DNA of 15,409 nt, from positions 1 to 15,409 of the forward strand of contig CAYMLL010000183.1 in NCBI GenBank assembly GCA_964390645.1. The letters run 5' to 3'. How positions within the stretch are numbered: the first letter of the stretch is position 1; every line of letters begins with the position of its first letter. Positions 1 to 7,494 of this stretch are shown here, in pieces. Source of the stretch: CAYMLL01 sp964390645. GTDB taxonomy: Bacteria; Planctomycetota; UBA8108. A program made the position numbers and the translations under genes. The notes below the pieces were generated by a model that had not been told where the DNA came from, ran no database searches, and was given only the letters and a program-made list of their open reading frames with translations.

Positions 1-763
1 CATTCAGGAGGACAAGGGATCGGGCGAGCGGGACTTTCGCTTCATCAAGGGGCCGATCTTCGCGAACGTGATCCTCGCTGACGAGATCAATCGAACGCCT
101 CCGAAGACACAGGCCGCGCTGCTGGAGGCGATGCAGGAGCGTCAGGTCACGGCGGGCGGCGAGAAGCACGGTCTCGATGACCCTTTCTTCGTGCTTGCGA
201 CGCAGAACCCGATCGAGCAGGAGGGGACCTACCCGCTGCCCGAGGCGCAACTCGACCGGTTCATGTTCAACATTCTCGTCGACTACCCGTCGGAGGACGA
301 GGAGGTCGAGATCATGAAGCGCACGACGACTCCGCAGTCCTCCGACGTGAAGGCGGTCCTCGGTGGTGAGGACATCCTGCGGCTGCAGGATATCGTGCGT
401 CGAGTTCCGGTCGCCGACGAGATCATTCGCTACGTCCTTCGACTGACACGCGCGACCCGGGTGACGAAGGACGAGGCGCCCGAGTACATCAAGGAATGGC
501 TTGCCTGGGGGGCGGGCCCGCGGGCGTCCCAGTACCTGATTCTGGGGGCCAAGGCGCGCGCCGTTCTTCACGGTCGCAAGCATGTCGCTGCCGAGGACGT
601 GCAGGCCGTCGCGTTCCCGGTGCTGCGTCATCGCATCTTGACGAACTTCAGTGCCGAGGCCGAGGGCATCACGTCGGAGAAGATCGTCTCGCGCCTGATC
701 GAGGACGTTCCCGTGCACCAGACCGGCGGTGTCACGGGCGTCACAGCTTCCGGCACCTCGTGA
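1..763 (+). CDS. moxR: MoxR-family AAA+ ATPase, 5'-truncated by the window edge
   Basis: Cytoplasmic AAA+ ATPase of the MoxR family, which is thought to act as a chaperone-like motor working with VWA-domain partners. The reading frame is open from base 2, so the gene starts upstream; the GTG at 68 lies inside the Walker B strand and is not a start. About 253 residues are visible, against a usual length near 330, so the N-terminal part with Walker A is missing. Seen in order: FIKGPIFAN followed by Walker B VILADEINR, then PPKTQAALLEAMQE, the sensor 1 segment LATQNPIEQEGTYPLPEAQ with LDRF (all diagnostic of MoxR), and a sensor 2-like segment GAGPRAS, where most relatives have GASPRA. The stop is TGA at 761-763. 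The DUF58 gene follows after 97 bases in the same direction, the classic MoxR-DUF58 pairing. Family assignment is very secure; the client protein is unknown. Confidence 0.96.
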   Translation, partial: IQEDKGSGERDFRFIKGPIFANVILADEINRTPPKTQAALLEAMQERQVTAGGEKHGLDDPFFVLATQNPIEQEGTYPLPEAQLDRFMFNILVDYPSEDEEVEIMKRTTTPQSSDVKAVLGGEDILRLQDIVRRVPVADEIIRYVLRLTRATRVTKDEAPEYIKEWLAWGAGPRASQYLILGAKARAVLHGRKHVAAEDVQAVAFPVLRHRILTNFSAEAEGITSEKIVSRLIEDVPVHQTGGVTGVTASGTS

Positions 764-849
764 CGTGGTCTTCGAGGGCGGAGGTCCGACGGTGGGGGGC
801 ATCGCGGTGACCACGGTCGACGGTGACGGATGGCGTGAGGGTATGGACT

Positions 850-853
850 GAGG
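850..853 (+). promoter_or_regulatory. Ribosome binding site supporting the TTG start of the DUF58 gene
   Basis: GAGG, 7 bases before the TTG at 861. It overlaps the end of a two-codon frame ATG GAC TGA (843-851), which lies in the same frame as the gene and rules out that ATG as the real start. Short motif, moderate support. Confidence 0.4.
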
Positions 854-860
854 CGAGTCC

Positions 861-1781
861 TTGGCTGAAGAGAACCCGTCAAAATACCTCGATCCGCGAT
901 CCCTGAGCAAGATCTCACGGCTGGAGATCAGAGCGAAGCTGATCGTGGAGGGCTTCATCTCCGGGCTTCACCGGAGCCCGTATCACGGTTACAGCGTCGA
1001 GTTCGCGGAGCACCGCGAGTACGTTCCCGGCGACGACATCCGTCATATCGACTGGAAGGTGTACGGGCGCTCGGATCGCTTCTACATCAAGCAGTACGAG
1101 GAGGAGACGAACCTGCGGACGCACGTTCTCCTCGATGCGTCGGAGTCGATGTCGTACGTTTCGGACGACGCCGCTGAAGGTGGCGTGTCGAAGTACGACT
1201 ACGCCTCGATGGTTGCTGCGTCGCTCGCGTATCTTCTACTGCGCCAGAAGGATGCGGTCGGGCTCGCGCTGTTCGATGACGATGTCCGCGAGTTCGTCGC
1301 ACCGCGTTCGACGGGATCGCAGCTGCAGAACCTCGTCGAGGTCATCGGTCGGCCGAATCTCGCGAAGAAGACCGATATCGGGACGATCCTGCACGGGTTC
1401 GCCGATCGCGTCACGCGCCGCGGGTTGATCGTCATCATCTCCGACATGCTTGACGACATCTCGCACATCGAGCGGGGGCTCAAGCACCTGCGATACCGCG
1501 ACCACGAGGTCATTCTCTTTCATGTTCTCGCTCACGACGAGCTGACCTTTCCCTTCGCGAACATGACGATGTTTGAAGGGCTCGAGGGCATGGATGATCT
1601 GCTCGCGAATCCACGTCCCTTGCGGGAGTCCTACCTCACGGAGCTGGAGGTCTTTCTCGAGCGTCTGCGCCGGACTTGTCGCAACAACCGTTTCGACTAC
1701 GTCGCGCTCAACACTCGGGACAAGCTCGACGTCGCTCTGTCGAGCTATCTGGCGAAGCGTGCCGGGAGTCAGAGACGCTGA
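861..1781 (+). CDS. DUF58 domain protein (MoxR partner, VWA-like fold)
   Basis: Predicted cytoplasmic protein of 306 residues with no membrane segment visible. The DUF58 signature sits at residues 51-70: HREYVPGDD, then IRHIDW and VYGR. It is followed by a VWA-like metal-site motif, DASES, at residues 92-96 (DxSxS pattern), and a hydrophobic strand ending in ISD near residue 195. DUF58 proteins are nearly always encoded beside MoxR and are presumed to be its adaptors or substrates. The start chosen is TTG at 861: the frame has a stop (TGA, 849-851) just upstream, no ATG or GTG fits before the conserved region, and GAGG at 850-853 is a plausible ribosome site 7 bases away. The stop TGA at 1779-1781 shares its A with the ATG of the next gene, so translation is probably coupled. 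Family call is secure; exact start is less so. Confidence 0.94.
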   Translation: MAEENPSKYLDPRSLSKISRLEIRAKLIVEGFISGLHRSPYHGYSVEFAEHREYVPGDDIRHIDWKVYGRSDRFYIKQYEEETNLRTHVLLDASESMSYVSDDAAEGGVSKYDYASMVAASLAYLLLRQKDAVGLALFDDDVREFVAPRSTGSQLQNLVEVIGRPNLAKKTDIGTILHGFADRVTRRGLIVIISDMLDDISHIERGLKHLRYRDHEVILFHVLAHDELTFPFANMTMFEGLEGMDDLLANPRPLRESYLTELEVFLERLRRTCRNNRFDYVALNTRDKLDVALSSYLAKRAGSQRR

Positions 1782-4228
1782 TGGGCTCGTTTTTCGTCAA
1801 TCCGGGCATTCTGTGGCTTTCGCCTCTTGTCGCCGTGCCGATCATCATCTATCTGATCAACCGGCATCGCTTTCGGCGTCGACGCTGGGCGGCGATGGAG
1901 TTTCTGCTGCGCGCGGTGAAGAAGAGCCAGCGGCGTCTGCAGATCCAGAACCTGCTGCTGCTGATCGTTCGCTGCCTGATCGTGCTCTTGCTCGTGCTCG
2001 CGGCCTCCCGTCCGATTCTCGAGGAGTCTCCTCTGCTTTCCTCCGGCGGTGGCAAGAACTGGGTGCTCGTTCTCGACACGTCGTTCAGCATGGACTACCG
2101 CGACGGACCGAGGAGTCTCCTCGACAGAGCCCGCGAGACGATGCTGAGAACCGTGGAGGACATGGTCGAAGACGACGACCGCGTCGCCGTGATGACGATG
2201 GGCTATCAGCCGCGAGTGTTGCTCGATCCCGGCGAGAAGAAGGAGGAGCTGGAGTTCTCGCTCCGTCAACTGACGATCGATCACCGGCCGGTGCGGCTCG
2301 TCACGTCCTTGCGTTCGCTCGATGATCTGCTCGGTCGCTTCTCCAGCGCGACGGGGAAACGGGACGCTTGCGAGGTCGTGCTCTTTACCGACCTGCAGCG
2401 ACGTGACTGGCTCGGCGAGGCAGGCCCCCGGTCACCGGAGATCCGTCAGATCCTCGAAAGGCTGCAGAGCGACGGCAGCCAGCTCATCATCGCCGATCTG
2501 TCACAGGAAGACGACAAGCTCAACGTCGCGGTGACGGAGCTGTCAGTGCGACCTGAACTCGTCTCCCGGGGCGTGCCGATCGAGGTGCGTGTGACGGTGC
2601 GCAACTTCTCGAAGCGAGATGCGGAGAACCTGGATCTCAGTCTTCGTATCGACCCGGATATCGATGCGGCGGACACGGAGGCTCAGCTCGGCGAGGTGAT
2701 TCGGGTGCCCGCCGGAAGCTCGGTGACGCGTGCGCTGCCGTTGCGATTCGACGAGGGGGGCTATCACTCCATCGTTGCCGAGGTTCGCAGCGATGGGCTG
2801 GTCATCGACAACGAGCGATTCCTCGTCGTCCGTGTTCACGACGAGATCGAGGTGCTGCTCGTCGACGGGGAGCCCGCCGTGGAGCCGACCGATCGGGAGA
2901 CCTTCTTTCTCGATGTTGCCCTGGCGCCTCGCGACGACGGGCTCGGCGCGATCGGCGGCCGCGTGACACCGTTCCAGCCGATCGAGCGCAGCGCCGAGCT
3001 GCTGGCGAACACGGACTGGAAGCGTTATGCGGTCGTGGTGCTCGCCAATGTCGACGAGCTTCCGGAGACGGAGCTGCGTACGCTCGAGCGTTACGTGCGG
3101 GAGGGTGGCGCACTGCTGGTTTTCCTCGGGGGTAATACGCAGGCGGAGACCTACAACGCCGTTTTTCATCGGAATGGCGAGGGGCTTCTTCCCTTTCCTC
3201 TGGTGGGGAGGCGGGGGGACTCGCGCGCACCGGTCTACATCCGGTTCTCCGACCCTGCCCACCCGGTCACGACCTACTTCGATGAGCACCGTGAGACGCT
3301 CGAGCTCCACAAGGCCCTCGTGCCCTTCTATTACTTCGTGCGGGCGAAGGAGCCGGTGCTGATCGGGTCGAAGCAGGTGTCGTCGAAGGATGGGGTTTCC
3401 GGATCGGATGTCACGCAGAGCGCCGCGCAGAAGGCGGCGAGCCTGACGCGCGTCTTCGCTCGATTCAACGATCTCGATGCGAGCCCGGCACTTTTCGACA
3501 ATCCTTACGGTCGTGGCCGCGTCCTCTGGGTCATGTCGACCGCGGATGACGACTGGAACGAGCTGCCGGCCTGGCGCGACTTCGTTGTCCTGGTCCACGA
3601 GGCGGTCGCGTACCTGGTGGGATTCCGTGGGCGCACGGACAACCTCGGTATCGGAGAGGAGTTCCAGCGTTTCTACGAAAGCGCCGAATTCGTCTCCGAC
3701 GTGATACTGCACGCGCCGCCGCTGCCGGGTGCGAGTCTCGGCTCGAGGCGTACGATCCGTCTGCCGATGAAGACGATGGAGGACGACAGTCGCTTCGAGG
3801 TCGGCTACGAGGGCTCCGACGATCACGATGGCATCGAGGTACCGGGGCTCTACCGACTCGACTTCAGTGCCGACTTTCGATCGAGATCGACGTCGAGATC
3901 GTCACCGACGTCGGACGAGGAGGAGACCGACCGGAGTGAGGGAAACGATGGGGAGTCTTCGGAGTCGCGCGACGGCACGGTGGAGTACTTCGCGGTCAAC
4001 GTTGACACGTCCGAGGGTGACCTGACACCGATCAGCGTCAGCGAGTTCGAAACTCACTTCGGATTCGAGCCGACGATGCGGGACCTGTCCGCCGATATCA
4101 GCGCTCGCAGGGAGCTTGCGGAGCGTCTGCGAGGCTACGAGTTCTGGCCGTGGTGCCTCGGGCTCGTCGTCGCGCTGCTCTTCTTCGAGACCGCGCTGGC
4201 TCAGTGGTTCGGACGGAGGGTCGGCTGA
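1781..4228 (+). CDS. BatA-type membrane protein with VWA domain and GATase1-like domain
   Basis: Membrane-anchored VWA protein, 815 residues. The N-terminal BatA domain is clear: FVNPGILWLSPL begins a first membrane segment (about residues 8-26), followed by the Arg-rich loop NRHRFRRRRW and a second segment (about 57-76). The VWA domain follows with metal-site motif DTSFS at 99-103 and FTD at 202-204. An Ig-like stretch occupies roughly 245-350, then a class I glutamine amidotransferase-like fold at about 355-455 (IEVLLVDGEP to REGGALLVFLGG). No cysteine sits at the usual nucleophile position, so it is probably a structural or binding domain. A Ser/Arg then Glu/Ser-rich linker lies near 700-735, and a last membrane helix near 789-808. 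The start is ATG at 1781 because the BatA N-terminus begins there; the frame is open further upstream but without similarity. It overlaps the DUF58 stop by one base (TGATG). Likely job: membrane platform acted on by the MoxR/DUF58 pair (inference). Confidence 0.9.
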   Translation: MGSFFVNPGILWLSPLVAVPIIIYLINRHRFRRRRWAAMEFLLRAVKKSQRRLQIQNLLLLIVRCLIVLLLVLAASRPILEESPLLSSGGGKNWVLVLDTSFSMDYRDGPRSLLDRARETMLRTVEDMVEDDDRVAVMTMGYQPRVLLDPGEKKEELEFSLRQLTIDHRPVRLVTSLRSLDDLLGRFSSATGKRDACEVVLFTDLQRRDWLGEAGPRSPEIRQILERLQSDGSQLIIADLSQEDDKLNVAVTELSVRPELVSRGVPIEVRVTVRNFSKRDAENLDLSLRIDPDIDAADTEAQLGEVIRVPAGSSVTRALPLRFDEGGYHSIVAEVRSDGLVIDNERFLVVRVHDEIEVLLVDGEPAVEPTDRETFFLDVALAPRDDGLGAIGGRVTPFQPIERSAELLANTDWKRYAVVVLANVDELPETELRTLERYVREGGALLVFLGGNTQAETYNAVFHRNGEGLLPFPLVGRRGDSRAPVYIRFSDPAHPVTTYFDEHRETLELHKALVPFYYFVRAKEPVLIGSKQVSSKDGVSGSDVTQSAAQKAASLTRVFARFNDLDASPALFDNPYGRGRVLWVMSTADDDWNELPAWRDFVVLVHEAVAYLVGFRGRTDNLGIGEEFQRFYESAEFVSDVILHAPPLPGASLGSRRTIRLPMKTMEDDSRFEVGYEGSDDHDGIEVPGLYRLDFSADFRSRSTSRSSPTSDEEETDRSEGNDGESSESRDGTVEYFAVNVDTSEGDLTPISVSEFETHFGFEPTMRDLSADISARRELAERLRGYEFWPWCLGLVVALLFFETALAQWFGRRVG
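3881..3904 (+). repeat. Two imperfect 12-base units in the linker of the BatA-type gene
   Basis: TCGAGATCGACG is followed directly by TCGAGATCGTCA. The units encode part of a Ser/Arg-rich segment (RSRSTSRSS, from about residue 700) that precedes an acidic stretch (DEEETD and following). It is a minor low-complexity linker, in frame, and does not break the gene. Confidence 0.5.
4215..4220 (+). promoter_or_regulatory. Strong ribosome binding site for the second VWA protein
   Basis: GGAGGG lies 7 bases before the ATG at 4228, inside the last codons of the preceding gene. This is the best Shine-Dalgarno match in the window. It favours 4228 over the upstream in-frame candidate at 4150. Confidence 0.6.
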
Positions 4229-6873
4229 TGTTCCAGTCATCTGCCTTGCTCCGGACGGGCTCGAGCCTCCTCGCTCAGGTCGACTCGCCGACCGTGCGTA
4301 CAGATGTCGAGGAGGCCCTTCGGTGGCTCCATTTCCCGCCCGGGTGGGTCGCCATCCTCGTGATCCTGCCGGCGGTGATCTCCTTCGTCGTCTACTTCTA
4401 TCGGCGGGAGCGCCCGGCCGGTCATCCGGCATGGACGTGGGTGCTGGGCACTTTGCGGATCATCGCGATCATCTTCGCTCTGCTGATGCTCTCGCAGCCG
4501 GTTCGTCACAAGAGGACGTTCGAGGAGCGTGACAGCACGATCCTGGTTCTGGTCGACGACTCCCTGAGTCAGGACATGGCGGATCGTCACTCCGATCGGG
4601 GCACCGTCGAAGGGCTCGCGGAGCTTCTTCGCGTCTCGACGGATCGCGTCGAGGATCTCACCCGTTACGATCTCGTTCGTCGCATCCTCTCGGATGAGCA
4701 CCTCGCGGTCATCGACAAGCTGCGTGCGAAGGGCAAGGTCGCAATCTCGAGCTTCGCGAAGATCCCGTACACTTTGAAGGACCTCGCTCGCTCCGGTGAG
4801 GAGGAGGAAGACGGCGGGAGACGCGATAGCGATGAGGGGAATGGTACCTCTGCCGATCCCGAGGCGCCCGAGGTCGACGAGGCACCCGGGGTCGACGAGG
4901 CGCTCAGAGTCGACGAGGCGCTCAGAGTCGACGAGGCGCTCAGAGTCGACGATGGCGAGTACCTGCCTCCCTACTCGAGCATCCGCGAGGATCCTCGCGT
5001 TCAGGAGACCCGTGTCGCCGAGGGGCTGAGAGACGCGGTCGCGAGCGTCCTCGGCATGGGCTTCGGCAAGAGACAGGAGCGAGTCTCGGGCGTTCTCCTG
5101 TTCAGCGACTTCCAGCAAAACGCCGACACGATTTCCGCTGTGGACGTCGCGCGGCGCCTCGGGGAGCGCAAGTGCCCGGTCTTCACGATAGGTGTCGGCA
5201 ATCCCGATGATCCGAAGGACGTCCGTCTTCTCGGCGTCGACGTGCAGGACGTCGTCCTTGTCGACGACCCGGTCGACTTCGACGCATCAATCGTCTCGGA
5301 CGGATTCGAGGGGGAGCGTGTACGTGTCGAATTGACCTTCGGAGGTCAGGTCGTCAAGTCCGAGCACCTCACGCTGCTCGGGGACGGGCAGCGTCAGTCG
5401 GTGCGCTTGCAGCACCAGCCGAAGAAGCCAGGCAAGTTCACCGCAACCGTCGACGTCGAACGGCTGAGTGGTGAGGTCATTTCCGACAACAACTCGATCT
5501 CGAAGACCATCACCGTCCTCGACGAGAAGATCAAGGTGCTCTACGCCGAGCGTCTGCCGCGTTGGGAGTACCGCTACCTGAAGAACGCTCTGATTCGCGA
5601 CAAGACCATGGAGGCGCAGATTTTTCTCTTCTCCGCCGATCCCGGGTTTCCGCAGGACAGCTCGCCGGGTATTCCGGCGCTCGATGAATTTCCTCGTGAG
5701 CGGGTGGATCTCTTCCAGTACCACGTGATCATTCTCGGGGACGTCGATCCTGTCGAGCATCTGGACGACGAGATCATCACGCTCCTCAACGACTTCGTCG
5801 CGGAGGGTGGGGGGCTCGTCTTCGTCGCCGGTCCTCACTCGAATCCGTCGCGCTACCGAACGGTCGACGCTCTCTACTCTCTCGTTCCTGTCGTCTTGCC
5901 GAACGCGGGCGTCTTCGAGCCGCGCAAGGGACCGATCACCGACGCCTTCAACGTCAAGCTGAGCGCTGTCGGCAAGCAGCATCCTGTCATGCGGCTCGAC
6001 AGTGATTTCGACGAGAACATACGTCTCTGGGAGAATGACGACGGGCAGTTCTACGAGCATCTTCCTGGATTCTACTGGTTCGCCGAGGTCGAGCGCGGCA
6101 AGCCGGGAGCCGTCGTGCTCGCGAACCACCCGACTCGTACCCCGCCGCTCGATCCGGACGCGAAGCCACTGCCGATCTTCGCGTTCATGAACTACGGCAA
6201 GGGGAAGACCTTCTTCAGCGCTGTCGACGCGACGTGGCGCTGGAGGGCTGGTGTCGACAACCTCTACTTCTATCGCTTCTGGGGACAGATCACGCGCTTT
6301 GTCGCGTCGGGTCGTCTGCTCGGAAAGACACCGCGGTATCAGATCTCGACCGACAAGGAGGTGTACGACATCGGTCAGCCCGTTCGTATCGAGGCTCAGG
6401 TCTTCGACGCCAACATGCGTCCGTCCGACGAGCCCAGCATCATCATCTACCACCAGAGGCAGGGGGCAGATGGCGAGCCGCCGGAGAGAATCGAGCTCGA
6501 TCGGGACACGACGGGGGAGGGCGTTTTCTTCGGACCGCTCGACGGCGCCGTGCGCGGTGTTCACGACGTCTGGGTCGGGACCGAGAGCGAGCGATTGGCG
6601 TTCACGACCTTCAACGTAGAGGTGCCGGCGCTGGAGTCGCGCGACACGAGGCTCAACCGGGTGCTCGCCCGCCGCATCGCCGATGTTTCCGGCGGTACCT
6701 ACGTCGACCTGCCCGATGTGCTCGATTCGATCGACCGAGTCGAGGGCGTCACGCTCATGGAAGATGGCGTCGTTCAGAATGACGACCTCTGGGACGAGGA
6801 GTGGGTCATCTGGCTGATCGTGTCGATCCTGGCCGCCGAGTGGATCATCCGGAAGCTCGTGAGGCTCGTGTGA
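4228..6873 (+). CDS. Large membrane VWA / GATase1-like protein, second of a tandem pair
   Basis: Membrane protein of 881 residues, distantly like the preceding gene product in layout. Two N-terminal membrane helices (about 40-57 and 73-90) precede a VWA domain with a complete DxSxS motif, DDSLS at 110-114, and a second metal-site strand LLFSDFQQNAD near 290-300. Between them is an acidic insert (about 189-243) containing a tandem repeat. Ig-like strands follow (about 350-430), then a GATase1-like domain at about 435-545 (IKVLYAERLPRWEYRYL; EGGGLVFVAG) with no cysteine at the nucleophile position. A region with DNLYFYRFWGQITRF near 675-690 and another beta-rich domain follow, ending in one C-terminal helix (about 859-876). 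The start ATG at 4228 overlaps the previous stop (TGATG) and has a strong GGAGGG. VWA families of this build are known from planctomycete-type genomes; biochemical function is unknown. Likely partner of the first VWA protein (inference). Confidence 0.88.
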   Translation: MFQSSALLRTGSSLLAQVDSPTVRTDVEEALRWLHFPPGWVAILVILPAVISFVVYFYRRERPAGHPAWTWVLGTLRIIAIIFALLMLSQPVRHKRTFEERDSTILVLVDDSLSQDMADRHSDRGTVEGLAELLRVSTDRVEDLTRYDLVRRILSDEHLAVIDKLRAKGKVAISSFAKIPYTLKDLARSGEEEEDGGRRDSDEGNGTSADPEAPEVDEAPGVDEALRVDEALRVDEALRVDDGEYLPPYSSIREDPRVQETRVAEGLRDAVASVLGMGFGKRQERVSGVLLFSDFQQNADTISAVDVARRLGERKCPVFTIGVGNPDDPKDVRLLGVDVQDVVLVDDPVDFDASIVSDGFEGERVRVELTFGGQVVKSEHLTLLGDGQRQSVRLQHQPKKPGKFTATVDVERLSGEVISDNNSISKTITVLDEKIKVLYAERLPRWEYRYLKNALIRDKTMEAQIFLFSADPGFPQDSSPGIPALDEFPRERVDLFQYHVIILGDVDPVEHLDDEIITLLNDFVAEGGGLVFVAGPHSNPSRYRTVDALYSLVPVVLPNAGVFEPRKGPITDAFNVKLSAVGKQHPVMRLDSDFDENIRLWENDDGQFYEHLPGFYWFAEVERGKPGAVVLANHPTRTPPLDPDAKPLPIFAFMNYGKGKTFFSAVDATWRWRAGVDNLYFYRFWGQITRFVASGRLLGKTPRYQISTDKEVYDIGQPVRIEAQVFDANMRPSDEPSIIIYHQRQGADGEPPERIELDRDTTGEGVFFGPLDGAVRGVHDVWVGTESERLAFTTFNVEVPALESRDTRLNRVLARRIADVSGGTYVDLPDVLDSIDRVEGVTLMEDGVVQNDDLWDEEWVIWLIVSILAAEWIIRKLVRLV
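4861..4950 (+). repeat. 18-base tandem repeat, five units, in frame
   Basis: Five consecutive 18-base units; the last three are identical (GAGGCGCTCAGAGTCGAC at 4897, 4915 and 4933) and the first two (4861, 4879) are diverged. Each codes for six residues, EALRVD in the identical copies and EAPEVD or EAPGVD in the others. The array lies in an acidic loop of the VWA domain between its two metal-site strands, so copy number could change without breaking the frame. Confidence 0.95.
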
Positions 6874-7337
6874 GGCGTGCGATGCCAGCTCGTCGAGAGA
6901 GGCAGTTCCTTGCCACGGAGGCCGTCGAAAGAGTCGATTCGGCGCGAGAGAGGGCGTTTCGCCGGGGCTCCTCGCCATCAGGACCGGTCTTGCCAGACCT
7001 CGACGATGCACCATGTCGCTCGCCGTCTGATGTCTCGGTCTCGGATCCGATGACTCGCTTTCTCGGCCGAGGCGCATTCTCAACGCTGTGGTGTCTCGGG
7101 TCCGGCCGGTTTCCAGGGGTCGTGCGACGCCGGTGTAAGGGCGGGTCCCGGACGTCTTCGGGCTCCTCCCTCGGACACGGTGGGTGTCACGAGAATCCTG
7201 CGCCGCCTTTCGGGGAGCCGGAGAATCGCCGAACTCCTTGTCGCGGCTGCTCTGCGATGCACCTTCGGGATCACGTCGTCGTCGCTCTTCGAGCCCGGCG
7301 GTCCTCGCGATCCCGGCTTCTCCGGAAAACGGCCAGA

Positions 7338-7367
7338 CTCGAGGTTATGGGACCCGCCTCGAAGTTA
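7338..7367 (+). repeat. Direct repeat CTCGAGGTTA / CTCGAAGTTA spaced by 20 bases
   Basis: CTCGAGGTTA at 7338-7347 recurs as CTCGAAGTTA at 7358-7367 (9 of 10 bases), and each copy is followed by GGGACC (7349-7354 and 7371-7376). The start-to-start spacing of 20 bases is about two helical turns, as expected for tandem sites bound by a regulator on one face of DNA. It lies 128-157 bases before the ATG at 7495. The match is seen; an operator role is inference. Confidence 0.45.
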
Positions 7368-7462
7368 CCCGGGACCGAACAATGACGAGAAATCGGCCCG
7401 TTGAGGGGATAGGATGGATATGTGCTGGCGCCGGGGCTGACCTGGCGCGGTTCGGTTCCCGG
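7368..7462 (+). repeat. Long-range inverted repeat in the probable 5' leader
   Basis: CCGGGACCGAAC (7369-7380) is the reverse complement of GTTCGGTTCCCGG (7450-7462) apart from one bulged T, giving a 12-base-pair stem enclosing 69 bases. The right arm ends 32 bases before the ATG at 7495, so the structure would form in the leader mRNA if transcription starts upstream of 7368. It matches no riboswitch I recognise. Confidence 0.4.
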
Positions 7463-7494
7463 CCCTTCTGGAGAGCGCGAGCAGGTACGGGCGC

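Larger units (their letters stand above)
6874..7494 (+). other. 621-base intergenic region, probable promoter/leader of the second gene group
   Basis: No reading frame here has a recognisable domain, signal peptide or good ribosome site; the open frames are Arg/Ser-rich and look like high-GC by-products. No hairpin with a T-tract terminator is visible after the stop at 6871-6873, and no convincing -35/-10 pair was found. The region contains a 10-base palindrome CTCGGCCGAG (7063-7072) and, nearer the next gene, the direct and inverted repeats listed separately. Being by far the longest non-coding stretch in the window, it may separate two transcription units, but this cannot be shown from sequence alone. 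Confidence 0.6.

Noticed and set aside
1676..1780. Upstream extension of the first VWA gene to 1676, and like extensions to 4150 and 11251 for later genes.
   Set aside because: The extensions overlap the previous genes and add Arg/Ser-rich sequence without pattern, while the recognisable N-termini begin at 1781, 4228 and 11683.
5287..7083. Long antisense open frame of about 600 codons, and similar long antisense frames at 2543-3826, 7345-8712 and 14106-15365.
   Set aside because: They lie opposite well-supported genes or, in part, non-coding DNA; they are Arg/Asp/His-rich without domains or signal peptides. High G+C at third positions suppresses stops on the opposite strand, so these are by-products.
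6895..7385. Open frames in the 621-base intergenic region, for example one continuing to 7385 and shorter ones at 7180-7404 and 7184-7498.
   Set aside because: Composition is Arg/Ser/Pro-rich, there is no recognisable motif or ribosome site, and several frames overlap equally well, as expected for non-coding high-GC DNA.
7401..7424. Possible promoter with TTGAGG (7401-7406) and TATGTG (7419-7424).
   Set aside because: The spacing is 12 bases instead of about 17 and both hexamers are weak, so a sigma-70-type promoter is not supported.
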